NCBI GenBank assembly: GCA_045614225.1
Contig: JAZLCO010000001.1
Span: 1 to 15,206 of the forward strand
DNA length: 15,206 bases
DNA from: UBA9715 sp045614225
Lineage (GTDB): Bacteria > Actinomycetota > Coriobacteriia > Coriobacteriales > Eggerthellaceae
Reading direction: 5' to 3'
This document shows positions 7,097-14,014 of the stretch, piece after piece. The notes beneath the pieces were generated by a model. The model was not told the origin of the DNA and did not search any database. It saw only the letters and a list, made by a program, of their open reading frames with translations. The first letter of the stretch is position 1. Each line of letters starts with the position of its first letter. The position numbers and the translations under genes were made by a program.

Positions 7097-10000
7097 CTAC
7101 ACAGCGCAGCCGGGTAGGATGGGACGCTGGACGTGTTGCTCGAGAGATGCAGCCGGCTCGTTCAGGGCAGCCACCTTGAAGTCTTGGAAGACGGCGCGCT
7201 CTGCAAGGCCTTCGCGATAGCGCACGGAATCGGACAGTTCGACCTTGCAAGCATCCGAGACCACATGTACCGAGCGCACGACCTCGCCCGAAGTGTATGC
7301 GGAATGCGTTTCGATGAGGCCGAGCTCGCGGAAAACCTCGATGGCGCACTTCACCGAATCCTGCGAGACTTCGCGCCCGCTCTTCGACGCACGCATGGCC
7401 ACGTCGGCGTTGCTCGCCGTGAAGAACCCAACTCCCACTTCGCGCTGCGCATCTCGCAACGCACGGTACACCTGGGCCATCTGATCGCGGTCGGGAGTCA
7501 TCTCCTCGAGCGTCGATTCATTGATCTCGGAGTCTTTGCGGGTGTAGAGCAAATGCACGCCCGCTGGAGCGCCGTCACGCCCAGCGCGGCCGCTCATCTG
7601 GTTGAACTCGATCTCGTTGTAGGGCAAATGGTAAAGCACCACATGGCGGATATCGGGAATGTTGACGCCTTCGCCGAACGCCGACGTGGCGATGAGCGTT
7701 GTCAGGTGCCCGTCGCGGAACATCTCTTCGATGCGCGTGCGCTCCTCACGCGAAAGGCCTGCGTTGTAGAAGCCGATCATGAGCGCCAGCTGCGGCACCT
7801 TGCTGCGCAGCGCTCGCGCGAGCGCCACCGAGCTGGAACGGGAGTTGACGTACACGACCGTCTTCTCGCCGCCGGCTACCAGATTGGCGAGGTAGTCTTC
7901 GCGCGCCTTCGACCCGCGACGATCGTCGATGTAAAGGTTCGGGCGGTCTGTCTGGTCGAACACGCAAGTCTCGATGGGCAACTGCGTGGCAATGTCGCGA
8001 GCGACGATGCCGCTTGCTGTCGCGGTCAGCGCGAGCACGGTCGGATTGCCGAGCCGCTCGAGCGCGATGTCGAGCTCGGTGTAGGCAGGGCGGTCGCCCG
8101 CTTTCGCCATGCCGATGTGATGGGCCTCGTCGATGACGACGAAGCGGATGCGGCCCGACTTCGCCAGGTCGTCGACATGCAGAGTCAAGAACTCGGGAGT
8201 CGTCAACACGATGTCGCACGAGCCATCCTCGAGCGCGGCGTAGATGGCACGCCGCTCCTCGGGCGACGACTCACCCGTAAGCACGCTCGAGGTGAGCCCG
8301 AATCGGGCAAGCGCATTGTTCAAATGGAAGGCCTGGTCGGCAATAAGCGCACGCAGCGGATAAACGAACAGGCTTGCCGATCCATCGCGCAACGCGCAAC
8401 GTGCGGCATGCACGTGGAAGATGAGCGACTTGCCACGGCCGGTCGCCATGACGCACATGGTGGAACGCCCCTGCTGCAGATGATTGAGCACTTCACGCTG
8501 CTCGGGATGCAACTGTCCATCGCCGATGAGCGCACGCACGATGTCCGCTTCGAGCTTCGCCGGCTCCGTTGCGGCGCGGCGTTCCCATGCCGCGCGGGCC
8601 TCGGAACGGCTCGTTTCGAACGCCTCGACGTCTTGGGGGCTTTCGGCCTGCGACTCGCAGAGCTCCTCGTCGGACGTCGCGTAAAGGTCGGAAAAGAAAC
8701 GCAGGTTCCCCGGGTCGAGGCACGCCTCGAGCGCAGCGCACGGCTGGGCGGGTGCTAGCGACTTGAGCATGGCCTTCACCGAGCGGCGGCCACGCCACTC
8801 GTCGATCTGCACTTCGAACGCAGCGTTCACAACGCTGTCGGTTTTCATGAGCATCTCGATGTCGTTGCAGTGGAACATGATGCCCGAGATCTTCGCAACG
8901 CCATCGCCCAGCTGACACGAGAAATGGCTCTTGTCGGCACCCACCGCACGCGCGTTCGACAGCACGACGTCGCGCGCCAGCAGACACGGTGTGCGGTTCT
9001 CCTGGCCGAAGGGGGCAAGCGCCTGCAGCTTCTCAACGTTTTCGATGGTGAGTTCGTCGAGCGAGACGCAGGCGTCGATCTCGATGAGTGGATGGAACGC
9101 ATCCTCGGGCAACTCGTCCATGTAGGCACAAAGCCGTTCGGAGAACTCGTCGAGGTTAGCCGCAGGAAGCGTAACGCCAACGGCGGCCTCGTGTCCGCCG
9201 AAACGCGTGAGCAGGTCCTCGGTGCTTTCCACGGCTTTGAACAAGTTGACCTGACCGACCGTGCGACCGCTGCCCCGCGCCTCGTCGCCGTCGATGGTGA
9301 ACAGCAAGCATGGCACACCGTACGTGTGCACGAGACGGCTGGCCACGATGCCCTTCACGCCTTCATGCCAACCTTCGCCCGCCACCACAAGCGCGCGTTG
9401 ACCGTGGTAGACCGAAAGCGCCGTGTCACGCGCGACCTCAGAAAGCTCGGCCTCGATGGCGCGGCGTTTGTCGTTGGTAGCTTCGAGCTCGGCGGCGAGC
9501 TTGCACGCCGTGTCGAAATCGTCGGTCATGAGCAAGTCGAGCGCAATCTGGGCATCACCCAGACGCCCAGCAGCGTTCAACCGCGGAATCAGCGAGAAGC
9601 TCAGGTCGGTCGCGGTCACGGGCTTGCCCGCAGCGCCGGTTTGCCCGAGAAGCGCCGCGATGCACGGGCGCGGATTGTTGTTGATACGCGCTAGGCCATC
9701 AGCCACGAGTGCGCGGTTCTCGTCGCGCATGGGCATCAGGTCGGCAACCGTGCCAAGCGTTGCCAAGTCGGTGTAGTTGCGCCACAGGTGCGGGAACCCG
9801 AAGCGCCCACCGAGCGCCTGGACCACCTTGAGTGCAACACCCACGCCGGCGAGGATCGAGCTCGGGCAATCGGGGTCGGTTTTCGGATCGACGATCGGAA
9901 CGCCGACGGGCTTCAGCTCTCCCACTTCGTGGTGGTCCGTGATGACGACCTCGATGCCTTCCGCCACGATGGCGGCCACTTCGTCCTTGCAGGCGATTCC

Positions 10001-10432
10001 GCAATCGACCGTCACGATAATCTCGGGATCGAGCTTCTTCACACGCTTGCAAGCCGCCGGCGACAGCGCGTAGCCCTCGTCGAAACGACGTGGGATGAAC
10101 GGCGTCGCGTAACCGCCCAGAGCGCGCAACCCGCGCGTGAGCACCGTCGTGGCGGATACGCCGTCGACGTCGAAATCGCCGAACACGACAATGTGGCGAC
10201 GGTCGCGAATGGCCTGCTCGAGATGGTCGACCACCTCGCCGATACCCGGCATGTCGTACGGTTCGAGCCAGTCGCGGTCGAGACTTGGGTTGAGGAAACG
10301 TTCCGCTTGCTCAACCGACGTGATGCCACGCGCCGCCATGATGGACGCCATGAATTCGGGCAGGTCGAAATGCTGCCGCAATAATGCGACCACGCGCGCA
10401 TCGGCTGCGCAGACGTTGAATTGCGCTGACAT
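7097..10432 (-). CDS. recJ: RecJ single-strand exonuclease fused to a RecQ-like helicase
   Basis: One uninterrupted 1111-residue protein. Residues 1-560 form a full RecJ (usual length about 570) with the DHH-family motifs GDFDVDG (85-91), TVDCG (141-145), ITDHHE (164-169) and the DHHA1 motif GGHEAAVG (412-419). RecJ degrades single-stranded DNA 5' to 3'. Residues about 630-960 form a superfamily-2 helicase closest to RecQ: LHPEQ (641-645), Walker A ATGRGKS (663-669), DEAH (768-771), TATAS (803-807), TDRPNLY (828-834), AFGEGVNIP (918-926) and QMSGRAGRDG (945-954). A tail of about 150 residues looks winged-helix-like; it lacks the four-cysteine zinc site of classic RecQ and an HRDC domain. In other bacteria RecJ and RecQ are separate partners that resect DNA ends in the RecF pathway. 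The start at 10432 is preferred over an in-frame ATG 56 codons upstream because GAGG precedes it and the RecJ domain begins there. The stop is TAG. Confidence 0.93.
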   Translation of the reverse strand: MSAQFNVCAADARVVALLRQHFDLPEFMASIMAARGITSVEQAERFLNPSLDRDWLEPYDMPGIGEVVDHLEQAIRDRRHIVVFGDFDVDGVSATTVLTRGLRALGGYATPFIPRRFDEGYALSPAACKRVKKLDPEIIVTVDCGIACKDEVAAIVAEGIEVVITDHHEVGELKPVGVPIVDPKTDPDCPSSILAGVGVALKVVQALGGRFGFPHLWRNYTDLATLGTVADLMPMRDENRALVADGLARINNNPRPCIAALLGQTGAAGKPVTATDLSFSLIPRLNAAGRLGDAQIALDLLMTDDFDTACKLAAELEATNDKRRAIEAELSEVARDTALSVYHGQRALVVAGEGWHEGVKGIVASRLVHTYGVPCLLFTIDGDEARGSGRTVGQVNLFKAVESTEDLLTRFGGHEAAVGVTLPAANLDEFSERLCAYMDELPEDAFHPLIEIDACVSLDELTIENVEKLQALAPFGQENRTPCLLARDVVLSNARAVGADKSHFSCQLGDGVAKISGIMFHCNDIEMLMKTDSVVNAAFEVQIDEWRGRRSVKAMLKSLAPAQPCAALEACLDPGNLRFFSDLYATSDEELCESQAESPQDVEAFETSRSEARAAWERRAATEPAKLEADIVRALIGDGQLHPEQREVLNHLQQGRSTMCVMATGRGKSLIFHVHAARCALRDGSASLFVYPLRALIADQAFHLNNALARFGLTSSVLTGESSPEERRAIYAALEDGSCDIVLTTPEFLTLHVDDLAKSGRIRFVVIDEAHHIGMAKAGDRPAYTELDIALERLGNPTVLALTATASGIVARDIATQLPIETCVFDQTDRPNLYIDDRRGSKAREDYLANLVAGGEKTVVYVNSRSSSVALARALRSKVPQLALMIGFYNAGLSREERTRIEEMFRDGHLTTLIATSAFGEGVNIPDIRHVVLYHLPYNEIEFNQMSGRAGRDGAPAGVHLLYTRKDSEINESTLEEMTPDRDQMAQVYRALRDAQREVGVGFFTASNADVAMRASKSGREVSQDSVKCAIEVFRELGLIETHSAYTSGEVVRSVHVVSDACKVELSDSVRYREGLAERAVFQDFKVAALNEPAASLEQHVQRPILPGCAV

Positions 10433-10465
10433 GAAATACCTCGCAGGAAAAGCTCGTTGTGTTCC

Positions 10466-10481
10466 CCTGCATTGTACCGCA
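10466..10481 (-). promoter_or_regulatory. Predicted recJ-recQ promoter -10 in a shared 16-bp block
   Basis: The minus strand contains CGGTACAAT, with TACAAT (10476-10471) as a likely -10 about 39 nt from the start codon. No good -35 is visible. The plus-strand block CCTGCATTGTACCGCA matches 14 of 16 bases of the block in front of the Rrf2 gene (11042-11057). Here it is also flanked by CCTGC and GCAGG, a small dyad. It may be a shared promoter or a regulator-binding site. Confidence 0.35.
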
Positions 10482-10580
10482 GGTGCGGCAATCGAGCCGA
10501 TACTGTTATCTTTCGAGTTCCGCTGAGATGTCTGCTGCTTAGGGCAGGCCTCTAAATAACAAATGGAAGCGTTTTGCAGG

Positions 10581-11015
10581 CTATTCCAGACCGAATGCAC
10601 GCCCGTCGTCGTCAGCGCTCAGCTCTGCGAGGGTGACGTTGTCGACATAACGCTCGATGACTTCGTCGAGACCAGCCCAGAACGATATCGTCGAGCAGAT
10701 CCTCTCACGTGGGCATTCGCCGCCCTCCTCGAGCGCAGCACACGCCACCGGAACAGTCGTCCCCTCGACGGCGCGAAGGATCTCCCCTGCCGTGATTTCC
10801 TCGGCAGGCTTGCCAAGAACGTAACCGCCGCCGTGCCCGCGCACGCTCGTCAGCAAGCCAGCGTTTACAAGCGAATGAGCAAGCTGCTCGAGGTATTTCA
10901 GCGAAATGCTTTCCGCCTCCGACACATGCCGCAACGCAATCTTCTCCCCCTCGGGGAACCCCGCGATGAACACCATCATGCGCATCGCATAGCGTCCTTT
11001 GGTGGTTACGAGCAT
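10581..11015 (-). CDS. Rrf2-family transcriptional regulator, possibly Fe-S sensing
   Basis: A 144-residue DNA-binding regulator. The N-terminal winged helix is typical of Rrf2: LVTTKGRYAMRMM at the start, SLKYLEQL (39-46) in the recognition helix and VRGHGGGYVLGKP (58-70) in the wing. Three cysteines, Cys92, Cys101 and Cys107 (C-x8-C-x5-C), lie where IscR, NsrR and RirA bind their iron-sulfur cluster. The x5 spacing matches IscR, but the first gap is longer. It therefore probably senses iron, oxidative or nitrosative stress or cluster status; the signal cannot be told from sequence. No iscS or suf genes are in the window. The ATG at 11015 has AAAGGA about 8 nt upstream; a further 22 codons are open upstream but lack such a site. 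The stop is TAG. Confidence 0.9.
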   Translation of the reverse strand: MLVTTKGRYAMRMMVFIAGFPEGEKIALRHVSEAESISLKYLEQLAHSLVNAGLLTSVRGHGGGYVLGKPAEEITAGEILRAVEGTTVPVACAALEEGGECPRERICSTISFWAGLDEVIERYVDNVTLAELSADDDGRAFGLE

Positions 11016-11041
11016 GTGGGAATCCTTTCCGCGCTTCTTCA

Positions 11042-11057
11042 CCTGAATTGTACCGTA
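11042..11057 (-). promoter_or_regulatory. Predicted rrf2 promoter -10 in a shared 16-bp block
   Basis: On the minus strand ACGGTACAAT gives a likely -10, TACAAT (11052-11047), about 32 nt from the start codon. No clear -35 is seen. The block CCTGAATTGTACCGTA on the plus strand is 14/16 identical to the one before recJ-recQ. If it is an operator, it would overlap the -10 and fit autorepression by the Rrf2 protein; this is inference. Confidence 0.35.
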
Positions 11058-11077
11058 TGCGCGTAGTTGGTGCGGAA

Positions 11078-11135
11078 GCATAATTCAACCAGGTACATTT
11101 ATGCAGATGCATAAATGTACCTGGTTGAATTATGC
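11078..11135. repeat. Inverted pair of family-2 palindromic elements (58-bp palindrome)
   Basis: Bases 11078-11105 and 11108-11135 are perfect reverse complements, 28 bp each, separated by GA. Each arm is a 27-nt unit (11078-11104 and 11109-11135) with short inverted ends GCATAA/TTATGC and a CCWGG centre (A11091 and T11122). The pair lies between the ABC-F stop codon and the rrf2 promoter region. It would form a very stable hairpin or cruciform. No U-run follows on either strand. The 18-nt core TGCATAATTCAACCAGGT recurs in the pair at 13913-14007; here the first base of the left copy is A instead of T. Confidence 0.93.
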
Positions 11136-11156
11136 AGACTCACTGATCTCGATTGT

Positions 11157-12965
11157 CTACACTTCGTCACCGAGCGCCTCGGCGGTCTCGAGCCATACGA
11201 GCTCAAGGTCATCGAGTTGCGACTGCAGCTCGTTGATTTCCGCTTGGATATCGCCGAGGGCGACAAAATCGGTTGGGTCTGCGGAATGCAGGCGCTCCTG
11301 CGCATCCTCGATCTTGTTGCGCAACGTGTTCATCTTGCGATCGGTCGATTGAAGCGTCTTCTTCAGCGCTCGCAGCTCGCTGTTCGTAAGCGAGCCGTCC
11401 TTGGCAGGTTTTGCCGAGGTGGCGGCATCCGCCTTGCTGGCAACGGGCGCGTTTTCTTCCGCGAGGTCGCCCACGATCGCCAGGTACTCGTCGATTCCAC
11501 CAGGAAGATGGCGCAAATGGCCGTCGATTATCGCGTACTGGTCATCGGTCACGCGTTCCATGAGATAGCGATCGTGCGTGACGAGCAGCAACGTCCCCGG
11601 CCAGCCGTCGAGCAAATCCTCGACCGCTGCGAGCATGTCGACATCCAGGTCGTTTCCCGGCTCGTCGAGGATGAGCACGTTGGGCTCTTCCAGCAGAATG
11701 AGCATGAGCGCCAAACGCCTCTTCTGCCCACCCGACAAGTCGCACACCGGCTCGTTCAAATCGGCGTTCGTGAAACCAAGTCGTTCGAGCAGCTGCTTGG
11801 GAGTCTGGTCGCGCCCGTCGAGCATGACAGCATGCCCGAAACGCCCCACAACCTGGCGCACACGGTCGTCGCCGTGCGCGGTCAGCTCGTCGAGGTGCTG
11901 CGAGAGCACGGCGAACTTCACGGTCTTTCCGACCTTCACGTATCCACTCGTCGGTCGCAGCTTCTGCTGGATCACGTTCAGCAGCGTGGTCTTGCCAGCA
12001 CCGTTGCTACCCACGATGCCGATGCGGTCTCCGGGACCAATGAGCCACTCGATGCCATCCAGAACGGTGTGGTCGCCGTAACGCACCGTCACGTTCTTCA
12101 CATCGACAACCTGTTTGCCCAGACGTTTCACAGCCATGCGCTTGAGCTCGAGCTCGTTGCGCAGCGGAGGGACGTCGGCAATGAGCTCCTGGGCAGCTTT
12201 GATGCGGAACTTCTGCTTGGTCGATCGCGCCTGCGCGCCACGCGAGAGCCATGCGAGCTCGCGGCGCAGCTTGTTCTGCCGGCGCTCCTCGGTCACGCGT
12301 GCCACACGGTCGCGCTCAACGCGTTGCATAATATAGGCCGAGAACCCGCCTTCGAACGGCTCGATGCGCTTGTCGTGCACTTCCCACATGCTCGAGCAGG
12401 TCTCGTCGAGGAACCAGCGGTCGTGCGTCACGACGAGCAAGGCGCCTTGGCCCTCGCGCCAGCGCGTCTTCAAATGCTGTGCCAGCCAGTTGATGGCGCG
12501 CACGTCCAAATGGTTCGTGGGCTCGTCGAGCATGAGGATGTCCCAGTCACCCACGAGCAACCGCGCCAGATCGACACGACGGCGCTGGCCGCCGGAAAGC
12601 GTTCCAACAGATGCCTGCCAGTCGATGTCTCCCACGATGCCCGCGATGATGCCGCGGATGCGCGCACTGCTCGCCCATTCGTATTCGGGTAGATCGCCCA
12701 CGATGGCCCGACCGACCGTGTCGTCGTCGGACAGTTCGTCGACCTGCGCAAGCACACCAACGGAAATGTTGTTGGTCCTGATTACGCGTCCGCGATCGGG
12801 TTCGAGCAAACCGCCGAGCAGCGCCAGCAACGTCGATTTGCCGTCGCCGTTGCGGCCGACGATGCCGATGCGCTCGCCGTCGTTCACACCGAGCGAGATG
12901 TCATCGAACACCGTTTTCGAGGGGAAGTCGACCCCGACTTTCTCGCATCCGAGCAGAAACGCCAT
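11157..12965 (-). CDS. ABC-F family ATPase, Uup-like
   Basis: A 602-residue protein with two ATP-binding cassettes and no membrane segments, so it is a soluble ABC-F protein that acts on ribosomes or DNA junctions rather than a transporter. Cassette 1 has Walker A GRNGDGKST (37-45), signature LSGGQ (123-127) and Walker B LMLDEPTNHLD (144-154). Cassette 2 has GSNGAGKTT (319-327), LSGGQ (410-414) and LILDEPGNDLD (431-441). The basic interdomain linker (about 215-285) is the region that reaches into the ribosome in EttA-type proteins. The tail (about 525-600) is predicted coiled coil, as in Uup. The NDLD form of cassette 2 and the tail favour Uup over EttA. Thr is replaced by Gly in the second DEPx motif. 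The gene starts 9 bp behind the CwlM-like gene with only a weak GAAG site, suggesting co-transcription or coupling. The stop is TAG. An antibiotic-resistance ABC-F cannot be excluded but looks less likely. Confidence 0.93.
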   Translation of the reverse strand: MAFLLGCEKVGVDFPSKTVFDDISLGVNDGERIGIVGRNGDGKSTLLALLGGLLEPDRGRVIRTNNISVGVLAQVDELSDDDTVGRAIVGDLPEYEWASSARIRGIIAGIVGDIDWQASVGTLSGGQRRRVDLARLLVGDWDILMLDEPTNHLDVRAINWLAQHLKTRWREGQGALLVVTHDRWFLDETCSSMWEVHDKRIEPFEGGFSAYIMQRVERDRVARVTEERRQNKLRRELAWLSRGAQARSTKQKFRIKAAQELIADVPPLRNELELKRMAVKRLGKQVVDVKNVTVRYGDHTVLDGIEWLIGPGDRIGIVGSNGAGKTTLLNVIQQKLRPTSGYVKVGKTVKFAVLSQHLDELTAHGDDRVRQVVGRFGHAVMLDGRDQTPKQLLERLGFTNADLNEPVCDLSGGQKRRLALMLILLEEPNVLILDEPGNDLDVDMLAAVEDLLDGWPGTLLLVTHDRYLMERVTDDQYAIIDGHLRHLPGGIDEYLAIVGDLAEENAPVASKADAATSAKPAKDGSLTNSELRALKKTLQSTDRKMNTLRNKIEDAQERLHSADPTDFVALGDIQAEINELQSQLDDLELVWLETAEALGDEV

Positions 12966-12974
12966 GCGCAGCTT

Positions 12975-13892
12975 CTATTCGGAAGGCGTTTGCTCGGAAA
13001 GCGCTACGCACAGCGCGTCGAGCAGCGTGATCGCGAAATGCTGCGACGAGCGCTCCTCGCCCGCATCGAGCCATGTGGTGCCGGGAAGCTCGATCGTGAT
13101 GCGCGAAGGCCTGTTGCGCCTCGCCGCCGCAACAGCAGGTGCCATGCGCAAGGCGAGCGACTCATCGGGCTCGAACGATACACGCGGGTCTTTGTCGTTA
13201 CGCGATGCCTCACCAGGCAACGCGATGCGCACGAGCAGCATGGAGTCGTCGGGTTTCACGAGCAGAGAGTCAGCACTCAGGATCTTCGAGGACGGGTTGG
13301 TGGCCAACGACAAATTCGACATGCGCGATGCCACGCCACGCGTGAACTCGTCGGTGCCGAACAGGCACAACGCGTTGCTTTCGAGCACATCGGCGGCGCG
13401 CGCGAAGCCGAGGTTCAACTGCATGGGAATCGACTTCTTGCCTTCCCACGAATGGTGAAGATTGCGGATGGAAGCGAACGTGTACGAACCGACGATGCCG
13501 TCAGAAGGCAAACCGAGGTTGCTCTGGAACTTGCGAACCGCATCTTCGGTGAAAGCACCGAAGATGCCATCCTCGCGACCGCTCGGGAAACCGAGAGCCC
13601 CGAGCGCCCGCTGCAGCTCGAGCACGTCGTGACCATGGAAGTAAGGCATGCGCAGATACAGCGTGCGGTCACCCATGTGGTAAGACGCATCAACGAGCAT
13701 CGACCAGGTCTTCTCGTCGATTTCGTCACCGTCTTCAAGCCCCACTTGGCTGCGGAACGCGCGCACGGCGTCGGCGGTCTTGCTGCCGAACTCGCCGTCG
13801 ACGGCCTCCTCGGGCATGAGCCCCACTATCACGAGACGTTGCTGCACGTCCTCAACTGCAGCGCCCGAATCACCTTGGCGTATCGTTTGCAT
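12975..13892 (-). CDS. CwlM-like peptidoglycan-binding protein lacking an amidase domain
   Basis: A 305-residue protein with two tandem PG_binding_1 domains: residues about 1-68 (VEDVQQRL, DGEFGSKTADAVRAFR) and 78-145 (HDVLELQRALGALGF, DGIFGAFTEDAVRKFQ, DGIVGSYTF). The joining segment SYHMGDRTLYLRMPYFHGHDV strongly resembles the same part of actinobacterial CwlM, which is followed there by an amidase_3 domain. Here residues 155-305 show no amidase zinc motifs and I do not recognise the fold. There is no signal peptide or membrane segment, so the protein should be cytoplasmic. Mycobacterial CwlM is a largely cytoplasmic regulator of the first committed peptidoglycan enzyme, MurA; a similar non-enzymatic role here is inference. 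The ATG at 13892 has AGGAG 8-9 nt upstream. The gene is 9 bp ahead of the ABC-F gene, and its upstream spacer is almost wholly an inverted repeat. The stop is TAG. Confidence 0.85.
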   Translation of the reverse strand: MQTIRQGDSGAAVEDVQQRLVIVGLMPEEAVDGEFGSKTADAVRAFRSQVGLEDGDEIDEKTWSMLVDASYHMGDRTLYLRMPYFHGHDVLELQRALGALGFPSGREDGIFGAFTEDAVRKFQSNLGLPSDGIVGSYTFASIRNLHHSWEGKKSIPMQLNLGFARAADVLESNALCLFGTDEFTRGVASRMSNLSLATNPSSKILSADSLLVKPDDSMLLVRIALPGEASRNDKDPRVSFEPDESLALRMAPAVAAARRNRPSRITIELPGTTWLDAGEERSSQHFAITLLDALCVALSEQTPSE

Positions 13893-13912
13893 GTTTGTTG
13901 CTCCTCGTGTTG

Positions 13913-14007
13913 GTGCATATTTCTACCTGGTTGAATTATGCACAGAGTAAGCCATTAAAGGCCTGGGTTGTTTTGTGTGCATAATTCAACCAGGTTGAAA
14001 TATGCAC
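13913..14007. repeat. Inverted pair of family-2 palindromic elements
   Basis: Arms 13913-13944 and 13976-14007 (32 bp) are reverse complements with a single mismatch, around a 31-nt spacer (13945-13975). Each arm is a 31-nt unit that is itself nearly palindromic: ends GTGCATA/TATGCAC and core TTCAACCAGGTTGAA, with centres at 13928 and 13992. The right arm lies 7 nt after the stop codon of the polyprenyl synthase; the left arm ends 20 nt before the CwlM-like start codon. The element thus fills nearly the whole 122-bp spacer. It contains TGCATAAT, which resembles a -10 hexamer, but no matching -35 is present. Confidence 0.92.
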
Positions 14008-14014
14008 TTTTCCC

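Noticed and set aside
6857..7117. Short plus-strand frame with repeated WHxxPWELCA
   Set aside because: The repeat arises from the palindromic DNA units happening to lie in one frame. It begins antisense to the rel start and has no credible ribosome-binding site.
7133..8758. 541-codon open frame on the plus strand
   Set aside because: Antisense shadow of the RecQ-like half of the fusion gene. Biased Arg/His/Val/Leu composition and no motif.
11643..11666. Inactivated second ATPase site in the ABC-F protein (DEPGNDLD)
   Set aside because: The Walker B Asp-Glu pair, Walker A and signature motifs are intact. The Thr to Gly change alone does not indicate loss of function, and NDLD is usual in Uup-type proteins.
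11115..12692. 525-codon open frame on the plus strand
   Set aside because: Antisense to the ABC-F gene and starts inside the family-2 palindrome. No domain recognised.
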